Assembly: GCA_022707725.1 (NCBI GenBank)
Contig: JAKJAB010000033.1
Coordinates: 1-16,680 of the forward strand
DNA: 16,680 bases
Direction: 5' to 3'
DNA from: Chloroflexota bacterium
Lineage (GTDB): Bacteria > Chloroflexota > Anaerolineae > B4-G1 > SLSP01
Shown here piece by piece: positions 7,978-15,724 of this stretch (position 1 is its first letter; the number at the start of each line of letters is the position of its first letter). The notes under the pieces are model-generated. The model made no database searches and was not told where the DNA came from. It worked only from the letters and a program-made list of their open reading frames with translations. Both the position numbers and the translations under genes were made by a program.

Positions 7978-8048
7978 AAACGTGATACGCGAAACGTGCT
8001 GCACGATCCGGCAGAATGTGGACTGATTTGCGGGCGGGAGGTAGAAAG

Positions 8049-8351
8049 ATGGGTGAAATGATTACGGCAGTATATGAGAGAGGCGCTTTGCGCCCTTTGA
8101 CGCCGCTCAAGTTACGAGAGCACCAACAGGTGCGCATCCAGGTGATGACAGAAGACGCATCAGAAGAGAGTGAGCGCGAGCAGGTCATCAACATCTTGGT
8201 CGCGGCGGGTCTGGTGCAATCAAAGCCCAAGGGGCCTGTGCCGCCGGACCCAGTTTCGGAGGAAGAACGTCAAAGACTGGCCGAGCTTTTGGGCAGCGCG
8301 CCGGGAAAACCCCTTTCTGAAATTGTGATTGAGGAACGCGGGGAATGGTAA
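8049..8351 (+). CDS. Antitoxin, DUF104 / AF2212-like family
   Basis: A 100-aa protein whose N-terminus (MITAVYERGALRPLTPLKL, then EHQQVRIQVM) is the characteristic DUF104 antitoxin motif, a short beta-rich DNA- and toxin-binding segment. The C-terminal half is charged and probably wraps the toxin. It would neutralise the PIN-domain nuclease encoded next and probably represses its own promoter. The ATG at 8049 is chosen because GGGAGGT lies six to seven bases upstream, whereas the earlier in-frame ATG at 8016 has no such site. It overlaps the toxin start by 7 bp, implying translational coupling. Base composition here and in the toxin is less GC-rich than in neighbouring genes, consistent with transfer. 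Confidence 0.85.
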   Translation: MGEMITAVYERGALRPLTPLKLREHQQVRIQVMTEDASEESEREQVINILVAAGLVQSKPKGPVPPDPVSEEERQRLAELLGSAPGKPLSEIVIEERGEW

Positions 8352-8809
8352 GGGTCGCCTACTTTGATACCAGCGCTTTGCTAAAAAAGTATGTGCTAGA
8401 AACGGGTTCTCGTTGGGTGCAATCCTACATAACGTCACGTCCAACACCTCAAGTTTTGACTTCGTCGTTGACGCTAGTTGAAGCTTCTTGTGCTTTTGCG
8501 CGGCGGTTGCGCGAAGGCATTTTGACGGCCGCCACACATATAACGGTTGAGGAGGCCTTTGATTACGATATTCAGCACAAGTATACGGTGTTGAACTTCG
8601 ATCCAATGGTGATAAAAGTCGCACGGCAACTAGCGAGACAGCATCCATTGCGAGCCTATGACGCTGTACATTTGGCAACGGTTCGCCTGGCTAATGAGCA
8701 ACTGGTCCAAGCCGGCAAATCGCCGCTTACGTTTGTCTGCGCCGATGACCGTTTGCTCGCCATTGCGCAAGCAGAAGGTTTGCTGGTCGAAAACCCGAAT
8801 CATCATTAA
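8345..8809 (+). CDS. PIN-domain ribonuclease toxin (VapC-like)
   Basis: A 154-aa PIN-domain protein, a metal-dependent RNase typical of type II toxin-antitoxin systems. The acidic cluster is intact: D8 in YFDTSALLKKY, E46 in TLVEASCAF, D106 in LRAYDAVHLA, and D134/D135 in CADDRLL, so it should be active. Length is normal for a single-domain VapC-like toxin. The start codon lies inside the last codons of the antitoxin gene (7-bp overlap). Its cellular target cannot be read from sequence; tRNA or rRNA cleavage is usual for the family. Confidence 0.88.
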   Translation: MVRVAYFDTSALLKKYVLETGSRWVQSYITSRPTPQVLTSSLTLVEASCAFARRLREGILTAATHITVEEAFDYDIQHKYTVLNFDPMVIKVARQLARQHPLRAYDAVHLATVRLANEQLVQAGKSPLTFVCADDRLLAIAQAEGLLVENPNHH

Positions 8810-8812
8810 GCT

Positions 8813-8844
8813 CTTCTTAAGGTTGCTCTTAGCCCTTCTTAAGG
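8813..8844. repeat. Pair of 10-bp direct repeats with 22-bp period
   Basis: CTTCTTAAGG occurs at 8813-8822 and again at 8835-8844, just after the toxin stop. A period of 22 bp is two helical turns, so a protein could contact both copies on one face. The stretch between also contains a partial GCTCTTAG. It may be a binding site for the ABC operon promoter downstream or simple repeat decay. Confidence 0.4.
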
Positions 8845-8896
8845 ACACGCCAGCAGGAACGTGGTATGCTCAGGGGTGACGTGTGACAAATCAACC

Positions 8897-8924
8897 TTGA
8901 CAATTTGCTCACGTTCATTACCAT
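8897..8924 (+). promoter_or_regulatory. Candidate sigma-70 promoter for the ABC operon
   Basis: TTGACA (8897-8902) is a perfect -35 hexamer, followed after 16 bp by TACCAT (8919-8924), which matches four of six -10 positions. It lies in the 260-bp gap between the toxin gene and the ABC ATPase and would give a leader of about 140 bases. Immediately upstream lies TGACAAATCA (8884-8893), identical to ten bases of the palindrome before GH13. The rest of the gap holds no gene that I can support. Confidence 0.4.
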
Positions 8925-9069
8925 GTCACCGTGCTGCGCCCACCGGCCCAGAATCGCCGGAAATCAAAGAGCGAAGCTTATACGTAGGATACGCTACGGC
9001 CAGCTTTGCTCTTTTTCACGTCAGCACGCTACTTGCCATTTGCCATTTGTTATTCGCAAGGAGGAGTTT

Positions 9070-10053
9070 ATGATCGATGTCTCGAATTTATCCAAATCGT
9101 ATGGTGACGTCGAAGCCCTACGCGACGTTTCCTTCGACATCGCCAGCGGGGAAATCGTCGGGATGCTGGGGCCGAACGGAGCCGGAAAAACGACGATCAT
9201 CAAGATTCTCACCGGTTATCTGCAACCCGATACAGGAACGGCGCTGATCAACGGCCTGGACGTGTTCGAGCACACGCGCGAGGTACAGGCGCAAATCGGC
9301 TACCTGCCCGAAACCGCGCCGCTGTACCCGGAGCTGTCGGTGCAGGCGTACCTCAGGATGATGGCCGACCTGCGCCAAATCCCGGAGACCGACCAGCCGG
9401 CGCTGCTCTCCGAGGCGATCTACGCCACCGGGCTGCAAGAGCACCTCACCCGCCCCATCGCCCACCTGAGCAAGGGCTTCCGGCAGCGCGTGGGGCTGGC
9501 GCAGGCCATCCTGCACAAGCCGCGCCTGCTGATCCTTGACGAGCCGACCGTGGGCCTTGACCCCACACAAATCGTCGAGATCCGCCACCTCATCCGGCGG
9601 TTGGCCGACCATAGCACAGTGTTGTTCTCCACGCACATCCTCTCGGAAGTCGAAGCGCTCTGCGACCGCGTCATCATCCTGATGAACGGCCAGGTGAAGG
9701 CCGACGCGCGCCTCTCCGAACTCGAGGCCACGTCCGACGCCGTATTGGTGCTGGAACAACGCCCCTCGGACGCGCAAAACCTGCTCCAACGCCTTCCGCA
9801 GGTGCAGGAGGTAGACTTCTTCGAAAGCAACGACGGCTTCCCGGCCTACCGTGTGTTTGGCCGCCAGACGGCAGAACGCGCCGCCGACCGCAGCGATTTG
9901 TGCCCCGCTATCTACACGTTGGCGCGCGAACACAACTGGCCGCTCCGCGAGTTACGGCGCGACGTGCGCACGCTCGAAACAGTCTTCAACGAACTGGCGA
10001 CCGTGGGAAGCGCAGCGACCAGCGCAGGTGCGACGGTGGAGGTGGCACAATGA
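9070..10053 (+). CDS. ABC transporter ATP-binding protein, GldA-like
   Basis: A 327-aa cytoplasmic ATPase that would power the membrane protein encoded next. Walker A is GPNGAGKT (34-41), the signature is LSKGFRQRVG (133-142), in the LSKGFRQR form usual in GldA and ABC-2 type systems, Walker B is LLILDEP (153-159, E158 catalytic), and the H-loop is H189 in FSTHILSE. The last hundred residues form the extra C-terminal domain common in this subgroup. The ATG at 9070 is chosen because AAGGAGGAG sits directly upstream, and the open frame before it does not look like protein. The stop overlaps the next start as ATGA. In Bacteroidota GldA serves gliding and secretion; in other phyla the substrate is unknown, so no transported molecule is assigned. 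Confidence 0.92.
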   Translation: MIDVSNLSKSYGDVEALRDVSFDIASGEIVGMLGPNGAGKTTIIKILTGYLQPDTGTALINGLDVFEHTREVQAQIGYLPETAPLYPELSVQAYLRMMADLRQIPETDQPALLSEAIYATGLQEHLTRPIAHLSKGFRQRVGLAQAILHKPRLLILDEPTVGLDPTQIVEIRHLIRRLADHSTVLFSTHILSEVEALCDRVIILMNGQVKADARLSELEATSDAVLVLEQRPSDAQNLLQRLPQVQEVDFFESNDGFPAYRVFGRQTAERAADRSDLCPAIYTLAREHNWPLRELRRDVRTLETVFNELATVGSAATSAGATVEVAQ

Positions 10054-13001
10054 AACAGATCCTCACCATAACCCGTAAAGAACTGCGCAGTTATTTCGGC
10101 TCGCCGATGGCGATGATCTTCATCGGCGCGTTTCTCGTCGCGACCCTGTTCTCATTCTTCTGGGTGGACACTTTCTTCGCGCGCGGCATCGCCGACGTGC
10201 GCCCGCTCTTCCGCTGGATGCCGGTATTGATGATCTTCATCGCGGCGGCGCTCACGATGCGCCAGTGGAGCGAAGAGCAGCGCGCCGGCACGCTCGAAAT
10301 CCTGCTGACGCTGCCGGTCTCGACCTACCAACTGGTCATCGGCAAGTTCCTGGCCGTCGTCGCCTTGATCGGTATTGCGCTGGCGCTGACTTTCTTCCTG
10401 CCGATTACCGTGGCGCTCCTCGGCAATTTGGACTGGGGGCCGGTTTTCGGCGGCTACCTGGCCGCCATCCTCCTGGCAGGCGCTTACGCGGCCATCGGGC
10501 TGTTCGTCTCCTCGCGCACCGACAACCAAATCGTGGCGTTGATTTCTACCGTGTTGGTGTGTGGGGCGTTCTACCTCGTCGGCTCGACCGGCGTGACGAA
10601 CTTCGTGGGCAACGAGGTCGGCGAAATCTTACGCGCGGTCGGCGCGGGCAGCCGCTTCGAGAGCATCCAGCGCGGCGTCATCGACCTGCGCGACCTGCTC
10701 TACTACGTCACCCTCGCCGGCATCTTCCTCGTGCTCAACGTCCTGTCGCTCAAAGCCAAAGGCTGGAGCGCCGGCGAGCAGACGTTGCCCAAACGGCGCG
10801 GTCTGGCGCTGACCTCCGCGCTGCTCATCGTGAATTTGCTCGTGGTCAACGTGTGGGTGTATCCATTGCGCAGCCTGCGGCTCGATTTGACGCAGTACCA
10901 CGAGTACTCGCTCTCCAAAGCCACGCGCAACCTGCTCGACGGGCTGCAAGAACCGTTGCTGATTCGTGGCTATTTCAGCGAGCGCACCCACCCGCTGCTG
11001 GCGCCCCTGGTCCCCAAAGTGCGCGATATGCTACAGGAATACGCCATCGCCTCGCGCGGGCGCGTGCAGGTGGAGATCATCGACCCGGCCAAAGAACCGG
11101 AAAAAGAAGCGGAGGCCAATCAGGTCTACGGCATCACCCCCACACCCTTCCAAATCGCGGGCCGTTACGAAGCTTCGATTATCAACTCGTATTTCGATAT
11201 CCTCGTCCAATACGGAGATCAGAGCGTCACCCTGGGATTTAGCGATCTGATCGAGGTCAAACAGGAAGGCAACGGCATCAACGTGTATTTGCGCAATCTG
11301 GAGTACGATCTCACCAGCAATATCAAGAAGGTCGTCTACGGCTTCCAAAGCGTCGATACCGTGCTCGCCTCGCTGAGCGATCCGGTGGTGGTCACGATCT
11401 ACGTGACGCCCAAGACTATGCCGCAACCCCTCGGCGAGATCCCGGCGACGATGGAGAAGGTGGTGCAGGAGATCGCGGCGCAGTCCAACGGCAAACTGAC
11501 CTACACGGTCGTGGATCCCACCCAGCCCAACAGTCCGGTGACGCCGCAGGAACTTTACGACGCCTACGGCATCCGCCCCTTTGCGGCCTCCTTGTTCTCC
11601 AACGACGTGTACTACATGCACATGATAATGAAAACCGGCGACCAAGAGAACGTGATCTATCCCGCCGGTGAGATGAGCGAGGCCGACGTCCGCAATGCTG
11701 TGGAATCCACACTCAAGCGGATGTCCTCCGGCTTCCTCAAAGTCGTCGGCATCTGGTCGCCGTCGACGACGCCCACGCAGGATATGTATGGACAGACCAT
11801 CCAGCCGCTTTCGTCGTGGAATCAAGTGCGCGAGGCGCTGCGCCAAGAGTACGAAGTCCGCGACCTCGATCTGAGCACAGGATATATCGCGCCCGACGTG
11901 GACGTGGTGCTCGTCATCGCTCCGCAGGGATTCACCGATATGGAGCTGTACGCCATCGACCAATACCTGATGCGCGGCGGCACGGTGCTCCTGGCGGCGG
12001 GCAACACCGTCATCGCGCAGGACCCCTATGCTGGCGGCATCGCCGGGCGTTTGATCACGGACGGCGTCGCCGGGCTGCTGGAGCATTACGGCATCACGGT
12101 GCAGCCAGGGATGGTGCTCGACTCGCAGAACGAACCGTTCCCCATGCCGGTCGTCCGCCAGGTGGGCAACTACCAGATCCAGGAATACCAGGCCTTGAAC
12201 TATCCCTACTTCGTGGATGTCCGCGCGGATGGGATGGCAAAGAACAACACCCTTGTCTCCAATCTGGCAGCCATCACGTTGAACTGGTCCTCACCCATTC
12301 AGGTCAATCCAGAGAAAAACGCGGAGCGTGAGGTCGAAGTGCTGCTGTCCTCGACGTCGGGAGCATGGTTCCAAAGCGATCCCACGAACATCCAGCCCGA
12401 TTTTGCCCTCTATCCGGAGAGTGGATTCGCGCAGCCTTCTTCCACCCAAGTTTACACCCTGGCTGTTTCTGTTCAGGGGACGTTCGACAGCTACTTTGCC
12501 GGGAAGGCATCACCGTTCGAAACAGCACAAACAGAAGGGACTGAAGAAGGTCCGGCAGCCCCCACGACGAACCCCGGCACGATTGACAAATCGCCGGAGA
12601 CGGCGCGCCTGCTCGTCGTCGGCAGCGCAGAATTTGTGGACGACATCGTCTTCCAGATTTCCAAATCGATGTCCGGCGACAGTTATCTCAACTCGCTGCA
12701 ATTCGTGAAGAACGCCGTCGCCTGGGCCACCGAAGACCTCGACCTGCTGGAGATTCAGGCGCGCGGCGCAGAAAGCCGCATCCTGGCATCGCTTAAAGAG
12801 AGCGGGCAGTCGTTCTGGGAAATTCTCAACTACGGTGTGGCGCTCCTGGCCCTGTTGGGGATCGGCGGTTTCGCGGCCATGCGGCGCCGCAACGAGCAGC
12901 CGATGGAACTGATTAAGCCGTCAGCGATCGGCCGTCAGCGGTCAGGGAGGACGTCTAGGAAGAAACGCGATGCGGCTTCGTCTGAGGAGGTAGAACAATG
13001 A
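10050..13001 (+). CDS. GldF-GldG fusion: ABC-2 permease joined to a Gld-type auxiliary domain
   Basis: A 983-aa membrane protein. Residues 1-240 form an ABC-2 permease with about six helices (near 21-39, 57-72, 98-125, 132-153, 160-178, 215-235) and the diagnostic EEQRAGTLEILLTLPVS (75-91). A further helix (252-271) starts the GldG-like part, recognisable by LDLTQYHEYSLSKATRNLL (278-296). A large outside region carrying the ABC_transp_aux fold follows, then a last helix (about 922-944) and a charged tail. In Bacteroidota these are two genes, gldF and gldG; here they are one. The start is the ATGA overlap with the ATPase gene, preceded by GGAGGT. The DUF4340 gene follows with the same kind of overlap, so all three should be made in fixed ratio. 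The last 30 codons include a duplicated GCCGTCAGCG and look like recruited non-coding sequence. Confidence 0.9.
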   Translation: MKQILTITRKELRSYFGSPMAMIFIGAFLVATLFSFFWVDTFFARGIADVRPLFRWMPVLMIFIAAALTMRQWSEEQRAGTLEILLTLPVSTYQLVIGKFLAVVALIGIALALTFFLPITVALLGNLDWGPVFGGYLAAILLAGAYAAIGLFVSSRTDNQIVALISTVLVCGAFYLVGSTGVTNFVGNEVGEILRAVGAGSRFESIQRGVIDLRDLLYYVTLAGIFLVLNVLSLKAKGWSAGEQTLPKRRGLALTSALLIVNLLVVNVWVYPLRSLRLDLTQYHEYSLSKATRNLLDGLQEPLLIRGYFSERTHPLLAPLVPKVRDMLQEYAIASRGRVQVEIIDPAKEPEKEAEANQVYGITPTPFQIAGRYEASIINSYFDILVQYGDQSVTLGFSDLIEVKQEGNGINVYLRNLEYDLTSNIKKVVYGFQSVDTVLASLSDPVVVTIYVTPKTMPQPLGEIPATMEKVVQEIAAQSNGKLTYTVVDPTQPNSPVTPQELYDAYGIRPFAASLFSNDVYYMHMIMKTGDQENVIYPAGEMSEADVRNAVESTLKRMSSGFLKVVGIWSPSTTPTQDMYGQTIQPLSSWNQVREALRQEYEVRDLDLSTGYIAPDVDVVLVIAPQGFTDMELYAIDQYLMRGGTVLLAAGNTVIAQDPYAGGIAGRLITDGVAGLLEHYGITVQPGMVLDSQNEPFPMPVVRQVGNYQIQEYQALNYPYFVDVRADGMAKNNTLVSNLAAITLNWSSPIQVNPEKNAEREVEVLLSSTSGAWFQSDPTNIQPDFALYPESGFAQPSSTQVYTLAVSVQGTFDSYFAGKASPFETAQTEGTEEGPAAPTTNPGTIDKSPETARLLVVGSAEFVDDIVFQISKSMSGDSYLNSLQFVKNAVAWATEDLDLLEIQARGAESRILASLKESGQSFWEILNYGVALLALLGIGGFAAMRRRNEQPMELIKPSAIGRQRSGRTSRKKRDAASSEEVEQ

Positions 13002-13948
13002 AACGCCATCAACAAATCCTGACCGGTATTCTGGTCGTTCAAATTATCCTTGGTGTGATTACGTTTTGGCCGCGCTCCGGCAGCGCTGGCGCTGCACAGC
13101 CGGTCTTCCCGGACCTCAAAGTCGAGGACATTGTCGCCCTGACCATCACCGACGACCAGGGCGCGCGCATCGTCCTGCGCCGCTCCGGCGAGAACTGGAG
13201 CCTGGCCGAAGCGGGTGACTATCCCGCGCGGGCCAGCTCGATCACGCCGCTTCTCGACAAGTTCACCCAACTGGACACGGCAACCCTCGTAGCGCGCACC
13301 GAAAGCAGCTACAAGGCGCTCCAGGTCGCCGACGATAACTTCGTGCGCCGCATCGATGTCGGGATGAAAGACGGTACGACGCATACGCTCTATCTGGGCA
13401 GCTCACCGCGCTATACCGCCACGCACTTCCGTGTGGTCGGGCAGGCCGAGACCTACCTCACCGCCGCCCTTTCGACGTGGGAATTAAGCACCGGCGCCAC
13501 CTCGTGGATCGACACCAGCTACCGCACCATCGATGCGGCGACGGTAAAGGAAGTTTTGTTGCAGAACGCCAACGGCTTCTTCAAGTTCGTCAAGACCGAA
13601 GATGATACCTGGACGTTGGCCAATCTGGCAGCCGATGAAGTCATCGCTCCGGCGAAGACCGCTGACATCGTCAGCAAAGCCACCCGCATCACGCTCCAGC
13701 GCCCGCTCGGCCTGACGGATGAGGCCAGCTACGGCCTCGCCGCGCCTGCCGCGACCGTCACGCTCACGATGGAGGATGGCAGCGTCACCACGTTGCGCGT
13801 CGGCGCGAAGTTCGACGGCAGCAACTACGCCGTCAAAGCGTCGGAGTCGCCGTACTACGTCGCCGTGAGCGAGTACAACGTCCGTCCCCTGGTCGAAAAC
13901 GACCGCGCGGAGTTCTTGGAACAACCAACACCGACGCCCGAACCGTAA
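12998..13948 (+). CDS. DUF4340 membrane-anchored protein of the Gld-type ABC operon
   Basis: A 316-aa protein. Residues 5-24 (QQILTGILVVQIILGVITFW) form an N-terminal signal anchor. The rest is predicted to lie outside the membrane and shows two similar beta-rich stretches: one around 42-68 (DIVALTITDDQGARIVLRRS), the other later around the phrases VKEVLLQNANGFFKFVKTED and VTLTMEDGSVTTLRVGAK. These are typical of DUF4340, a family regularly encoded beside GldG-like proteins. It ends in a Thr/Pro tail (EQPTPTPEP). The gene overlaps the fusion gene as ATGA and has its own GAGGAGG site. Its molecular role is unknown; a partner or sensor for the outside domain of GldG is inference. A strong hairpin 32 bp downstream probably ends the operon. 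Confidence 0.85.
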   Translation: MKRHQQILTGILVVQIILGVITFWPRSGSAGAAQPVFPDLKVEDIVALTITDDQGARIVLRRSGENWSLAEAGDYPARASSITPLLDKFTQLDTATLVARTESSYKALQVADDNFVRRIDVGMKDGTTHTLYLGSSPRYTATHFRVVGQAETYLTAALSTWELSTGATSWIDTSYRTIDAATVKEVLLQNANGFFKFVKTEDDTWTLANLAADEVIAPAKTADIVSKATRITLQRPLGLTDEASYGLAAPAATVTLTMEDGSVTTLRVGAKFDGSNYAVKASESPYYVAVSEYNVRPLVENDRAEFLEQPTPTPEP

Positions 13949-13980
13949 CCCTCGCTGGTCTGTGATTCGCTGTCAAACCG

Positions 13981-14018
13981 ACCGCCGGCGGCCCCTGTAG
14001 GCTGCCGGCGGTTTGTGT
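13981..14018 (+). terminator. GC-rich hairpin after the ABC operon, probable terminator
   Basis: ACCGCCGGCGGCC (13981-13993) pairs with GGCTGCCGGCGGT (14000-14012), giving a 13-bp stem with one G-T pair and a six-base loop. It is followed by TTTGTGT, so the U-tract is short. The position, 32 bp beyond the DUF4340 stop, supports a terminator. Confidence 0.6.
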
Positions 14019-14053
14019 CGGTGGGCCGTTGTATCCTTGCGCGGAAGCCGCCC

Positions 14054-14071
14054 CGGGACGGTTTCGTCCCG
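14054..14071. repeat. Small perfect hairpin
   Basis: CGGGACG (14054-14060) and CGTCCCG (14065-14071) form a 7-bp stem with a GTTT loop. It follows the larger hairpin and may be a second terminator element; a T-rich stretch starts about 15 bp later. Confidence 0.35.
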
Positions 14072-14092
14072 AGACGGAGCTTTGGAATTTTT

Positions 14093-14158
14093 ACCACGAA
14101 GACACGAAGAATACGAAGGTTTGTCGTATTTTCTTCACGCTTTTTGTGTCTTCGTGGT
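14093..14158. repeat. Palindromic intergenic repeat of the ACCACGAAGACAC type
   Basis: ACCACGAAGACAC (14093-14105) is matched by GTGTCTTCGTGGT (14146-14158). Inside it, GAAGAATACGA (14106-14116) pairs with TCGTATTTTCTTC (14125-14137) apart from two extra bases, leaving a short loop. The whole forms one long hairpin in the 349-bp gap between DUF4340 and the sugar dehydrogenase. Sequences of this type recur between genes in many environmental bacterial genomes (from memory, not searched). No flanking direct repeat was found. Confidence 0.55.
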
Positions 14159-14180
14159 CATTCTTGAAAGGGGTGTGCTT

Positions 14181-14208
14181 TTGTCGAAACGCCGATATGG
14201 AGTACAAT
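14181..14208 (+). promoter_or_regulatory. Candidate promoter for the PQQ sugar dehydrogenase gene
   Basis: TTGTCG (14181-14186) and TACAAT (14203-14208) are separated by 16 bp; they match four and five of six consensus positions. Predicted transcription would start near 14215, giving a leader of about 80 bases that contains the 12-bp palindrome CCCGCATGCGGG (14239-14250). Confidence 0.4.
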
Positions 14209-14297
14209 GTCGATGCACGTAAGGTATGCCAGCTAACGCCCGCATGCGGGAGCCATAGCCAAATTCGCATAAGAATTCACGGTTCGGCCACAAGACT

Positions 14298-15623
14298 ATG
14301 AAAAACAAAAGGATTTACAGCCTCATCTCCGCCGTTTTGTTGACGACCCTGGCGGTCAGTGGATGCCGGCCGGCATCTCCATCGCCAACGTCGCCGGCCA
14401 CAATGACGGCGACGCCTCCCGCCGAGGTCATTGCCAGCCCCACGCCTTTGCCGACGGACCCGCCAACGCCGACGCCCCACCCCACCGCTGCCGCAACGCC
14501 TGTCGCCGCTGCAACGCCTGCCCCGACCGCAACCGCGACCCCGTCGCCGCCCCCCACCGCCGCGGCAATCCCCACGCGCATCGTCCCGCCAGCGGGGACG
14601 CTAGCGTTGCCGCCGGGATTTGGCGCGTCGGTGTTCGCGCAGGGGCTTGCCAACCCACGGATGATGACGGTAGGCCCAGACGGCCAGCTTTACGTGGCCG
14701 AACGCGGCGCGGGGCGCGTCGTTCGCCTGCCCGACCGCAACGCGGACGGCGTGGCCGATGACATCGAAGCGGTCGCCGCCGGCTTGCGCGCGCCCAGCAG
14801 CATCGCCTTCTACCGGGACGGCTCTCTCTACGTCGGCGAGACGACGCGCATCCTGCGCCTGAGCGAACCGGACGGCGACGGCGTCTTTCAAGCGCGGGAG
14901 GTCGTCGTCGAGGGGCTGCCCGAAGGCGGTCACAACACGCGCACGGTGCTCTTCAGTCCCGATTGGGCGCACCTCTTCGTCTCCGTGGGGTCTTCGTGCA
15001 ACGTTTGCAATGAGACGGACGTGCGGCGCGCGACGATTATGCGCTACAACCCGGACGGCAGTGCTGAGGAGATTTACGCCCACGGCCTGCGCAACGCCGT
15101 CGGCGTCGTCTTCCGCCCGGGGAGCGCCGAGTTGTGGGCCACCAACAACGGACGCGACTGGATGGGCGACGACCTGCCGCCGGAAACGGTCTACCTGGTG
15201 CGGCAAGGCGACGATGCCGGTTGGCCGCGCTGCCACGCCGGCCGCCTCAGCGACCCGGACTTCGGCGGAGCGGGCGCCTGCGACGGCGTCGTTGCGCCCG
15301 CCGTCGAGATGCAGGCGCACTCCGCGCCGTTGGGCCTGACCTTCTATACTGGCCAGCAGTTCCCAGAGTCCTACCACGGCCATTTGTTCGTCGCTTTTCA
15401 CGGCTCGTGGAACCGCGGCGTCCCCACGGGGTACAAAGTGGTGGGCATTCCGATGGAAAACGGCGCGCCCGGCCCGGTCTACGACTTCGCCGCCGGGTGG
15501 CTACGAGCGGATGGCTCCCGTTGGGGCCGCCCCGTCGACGTGCAGACCGGCGCAGACGGCAGCCTCTTCGTATCGGACGACGAAGGAGGCAAAATTTACC
15601 GCATTTTTTACGCCGGAGAATAG
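14298..15623 (+). CDS. Lipoprotein PQQ-dependent sugar dehydrogenase (glucose/sorbosone dehydrogenase family)
   Basis: A 441-aa exported protein. The signal peptide MKNKRIYSLISAVLLTTLAV ends in the lipobox VSGC with C23 as the lipidated residue. Residues 24-97 form a Thr/Pro/Ala linker (strings such as TPTPHPTAAATPVAAATP) that would hold the enzyme away from the membrane. The catalytic part is a six-bladed beta-propeller of the soluble glucose dehydrogenase type. LPEGGHNTRTVLFSPDW gives the candidate base H212, and HGLRNAVGVVF gives the PQQ-contacting R265/N266. Further blade motifs are FVAFHGSWNRGVPTGYKV and the C-terminal SLFVSDDEGGKIYRIFY. It would oxidise aldose sugars outside the cell if PQQ is available; no PQQ synthesis gene is in the window. 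The ATG has no clear Shine-Dalgarno. GH51 begins 101 bp downstream. Confidence 0.87.
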   Translation: MKNKRIYSLISAVLLTTLAVSGCRPASPSPTSPATMTATPPAEVIASPTPLPTDPPTPTPHPTAAATPVAAATPAPTATATPSPPPTAAAIPTRIVPPAGTLALPPGFGASVFAQGLANPRMMTVGPDGQLYVAERGAGRVVRLPDRNADGVADDIEAVAAGLRAPSSIAFYRDGSLYVGETTRILRLSEPDGDGVFQAREVVVEGLPEGGHNTRTVLFSPDWAHLFVSVGSSCNVCNETDVRRATIMRYNPDGSAEEIYAHGLRNAVGVVFRPGSAELWATNNGRDWMGDDLPPETVYLVRQGDDAGWPRCHAGRLSDPDFGGAGACDGVVAPAVEMQAHSAPLGLTFYTGQQFPESYHGHLFVAFHGSWNRGVPTGYKVVGIPMENGAPGPVYDFAAGWLRADGSRWGRPVDVQTGADGSLFVSDDEGGKIYRIFYAGE

Positions 15624-15724
15624 GCCGGCCACGAATTCATAGCGCACAAACGAATGGGCGCCCGGCTATCGCGCGTTTCTGGCCCTGGTTTCAAAATCCA
15701 AATCTCTATGCGAAAGGAGTCGAT

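Noticed and set aside
8905..9069. Possible 55-residue N-terminal extension of the ABC ATPase
   Set aside because: The extension is not protein-like for this family, and a strong AAGGAGGAG marks the ATG at 9070.
9900..10049. Possible 50-residue N-terminal extension of the GldF-GldG fusion
   Set aside because: It overlaps the ATPase gene in another frame; the ATGA overlap at 10050 with GGAGGT upstream fits the family start MKQILTITRKEL.
14601..15401. Open frame of 266 codons on the minus strand opposite the sugar dehydrogenase
   Set aside because: The plus frame carries clear propeller motifs and a lipobox; the opposite frame is Arg/Ala/Val-rich with no motif.
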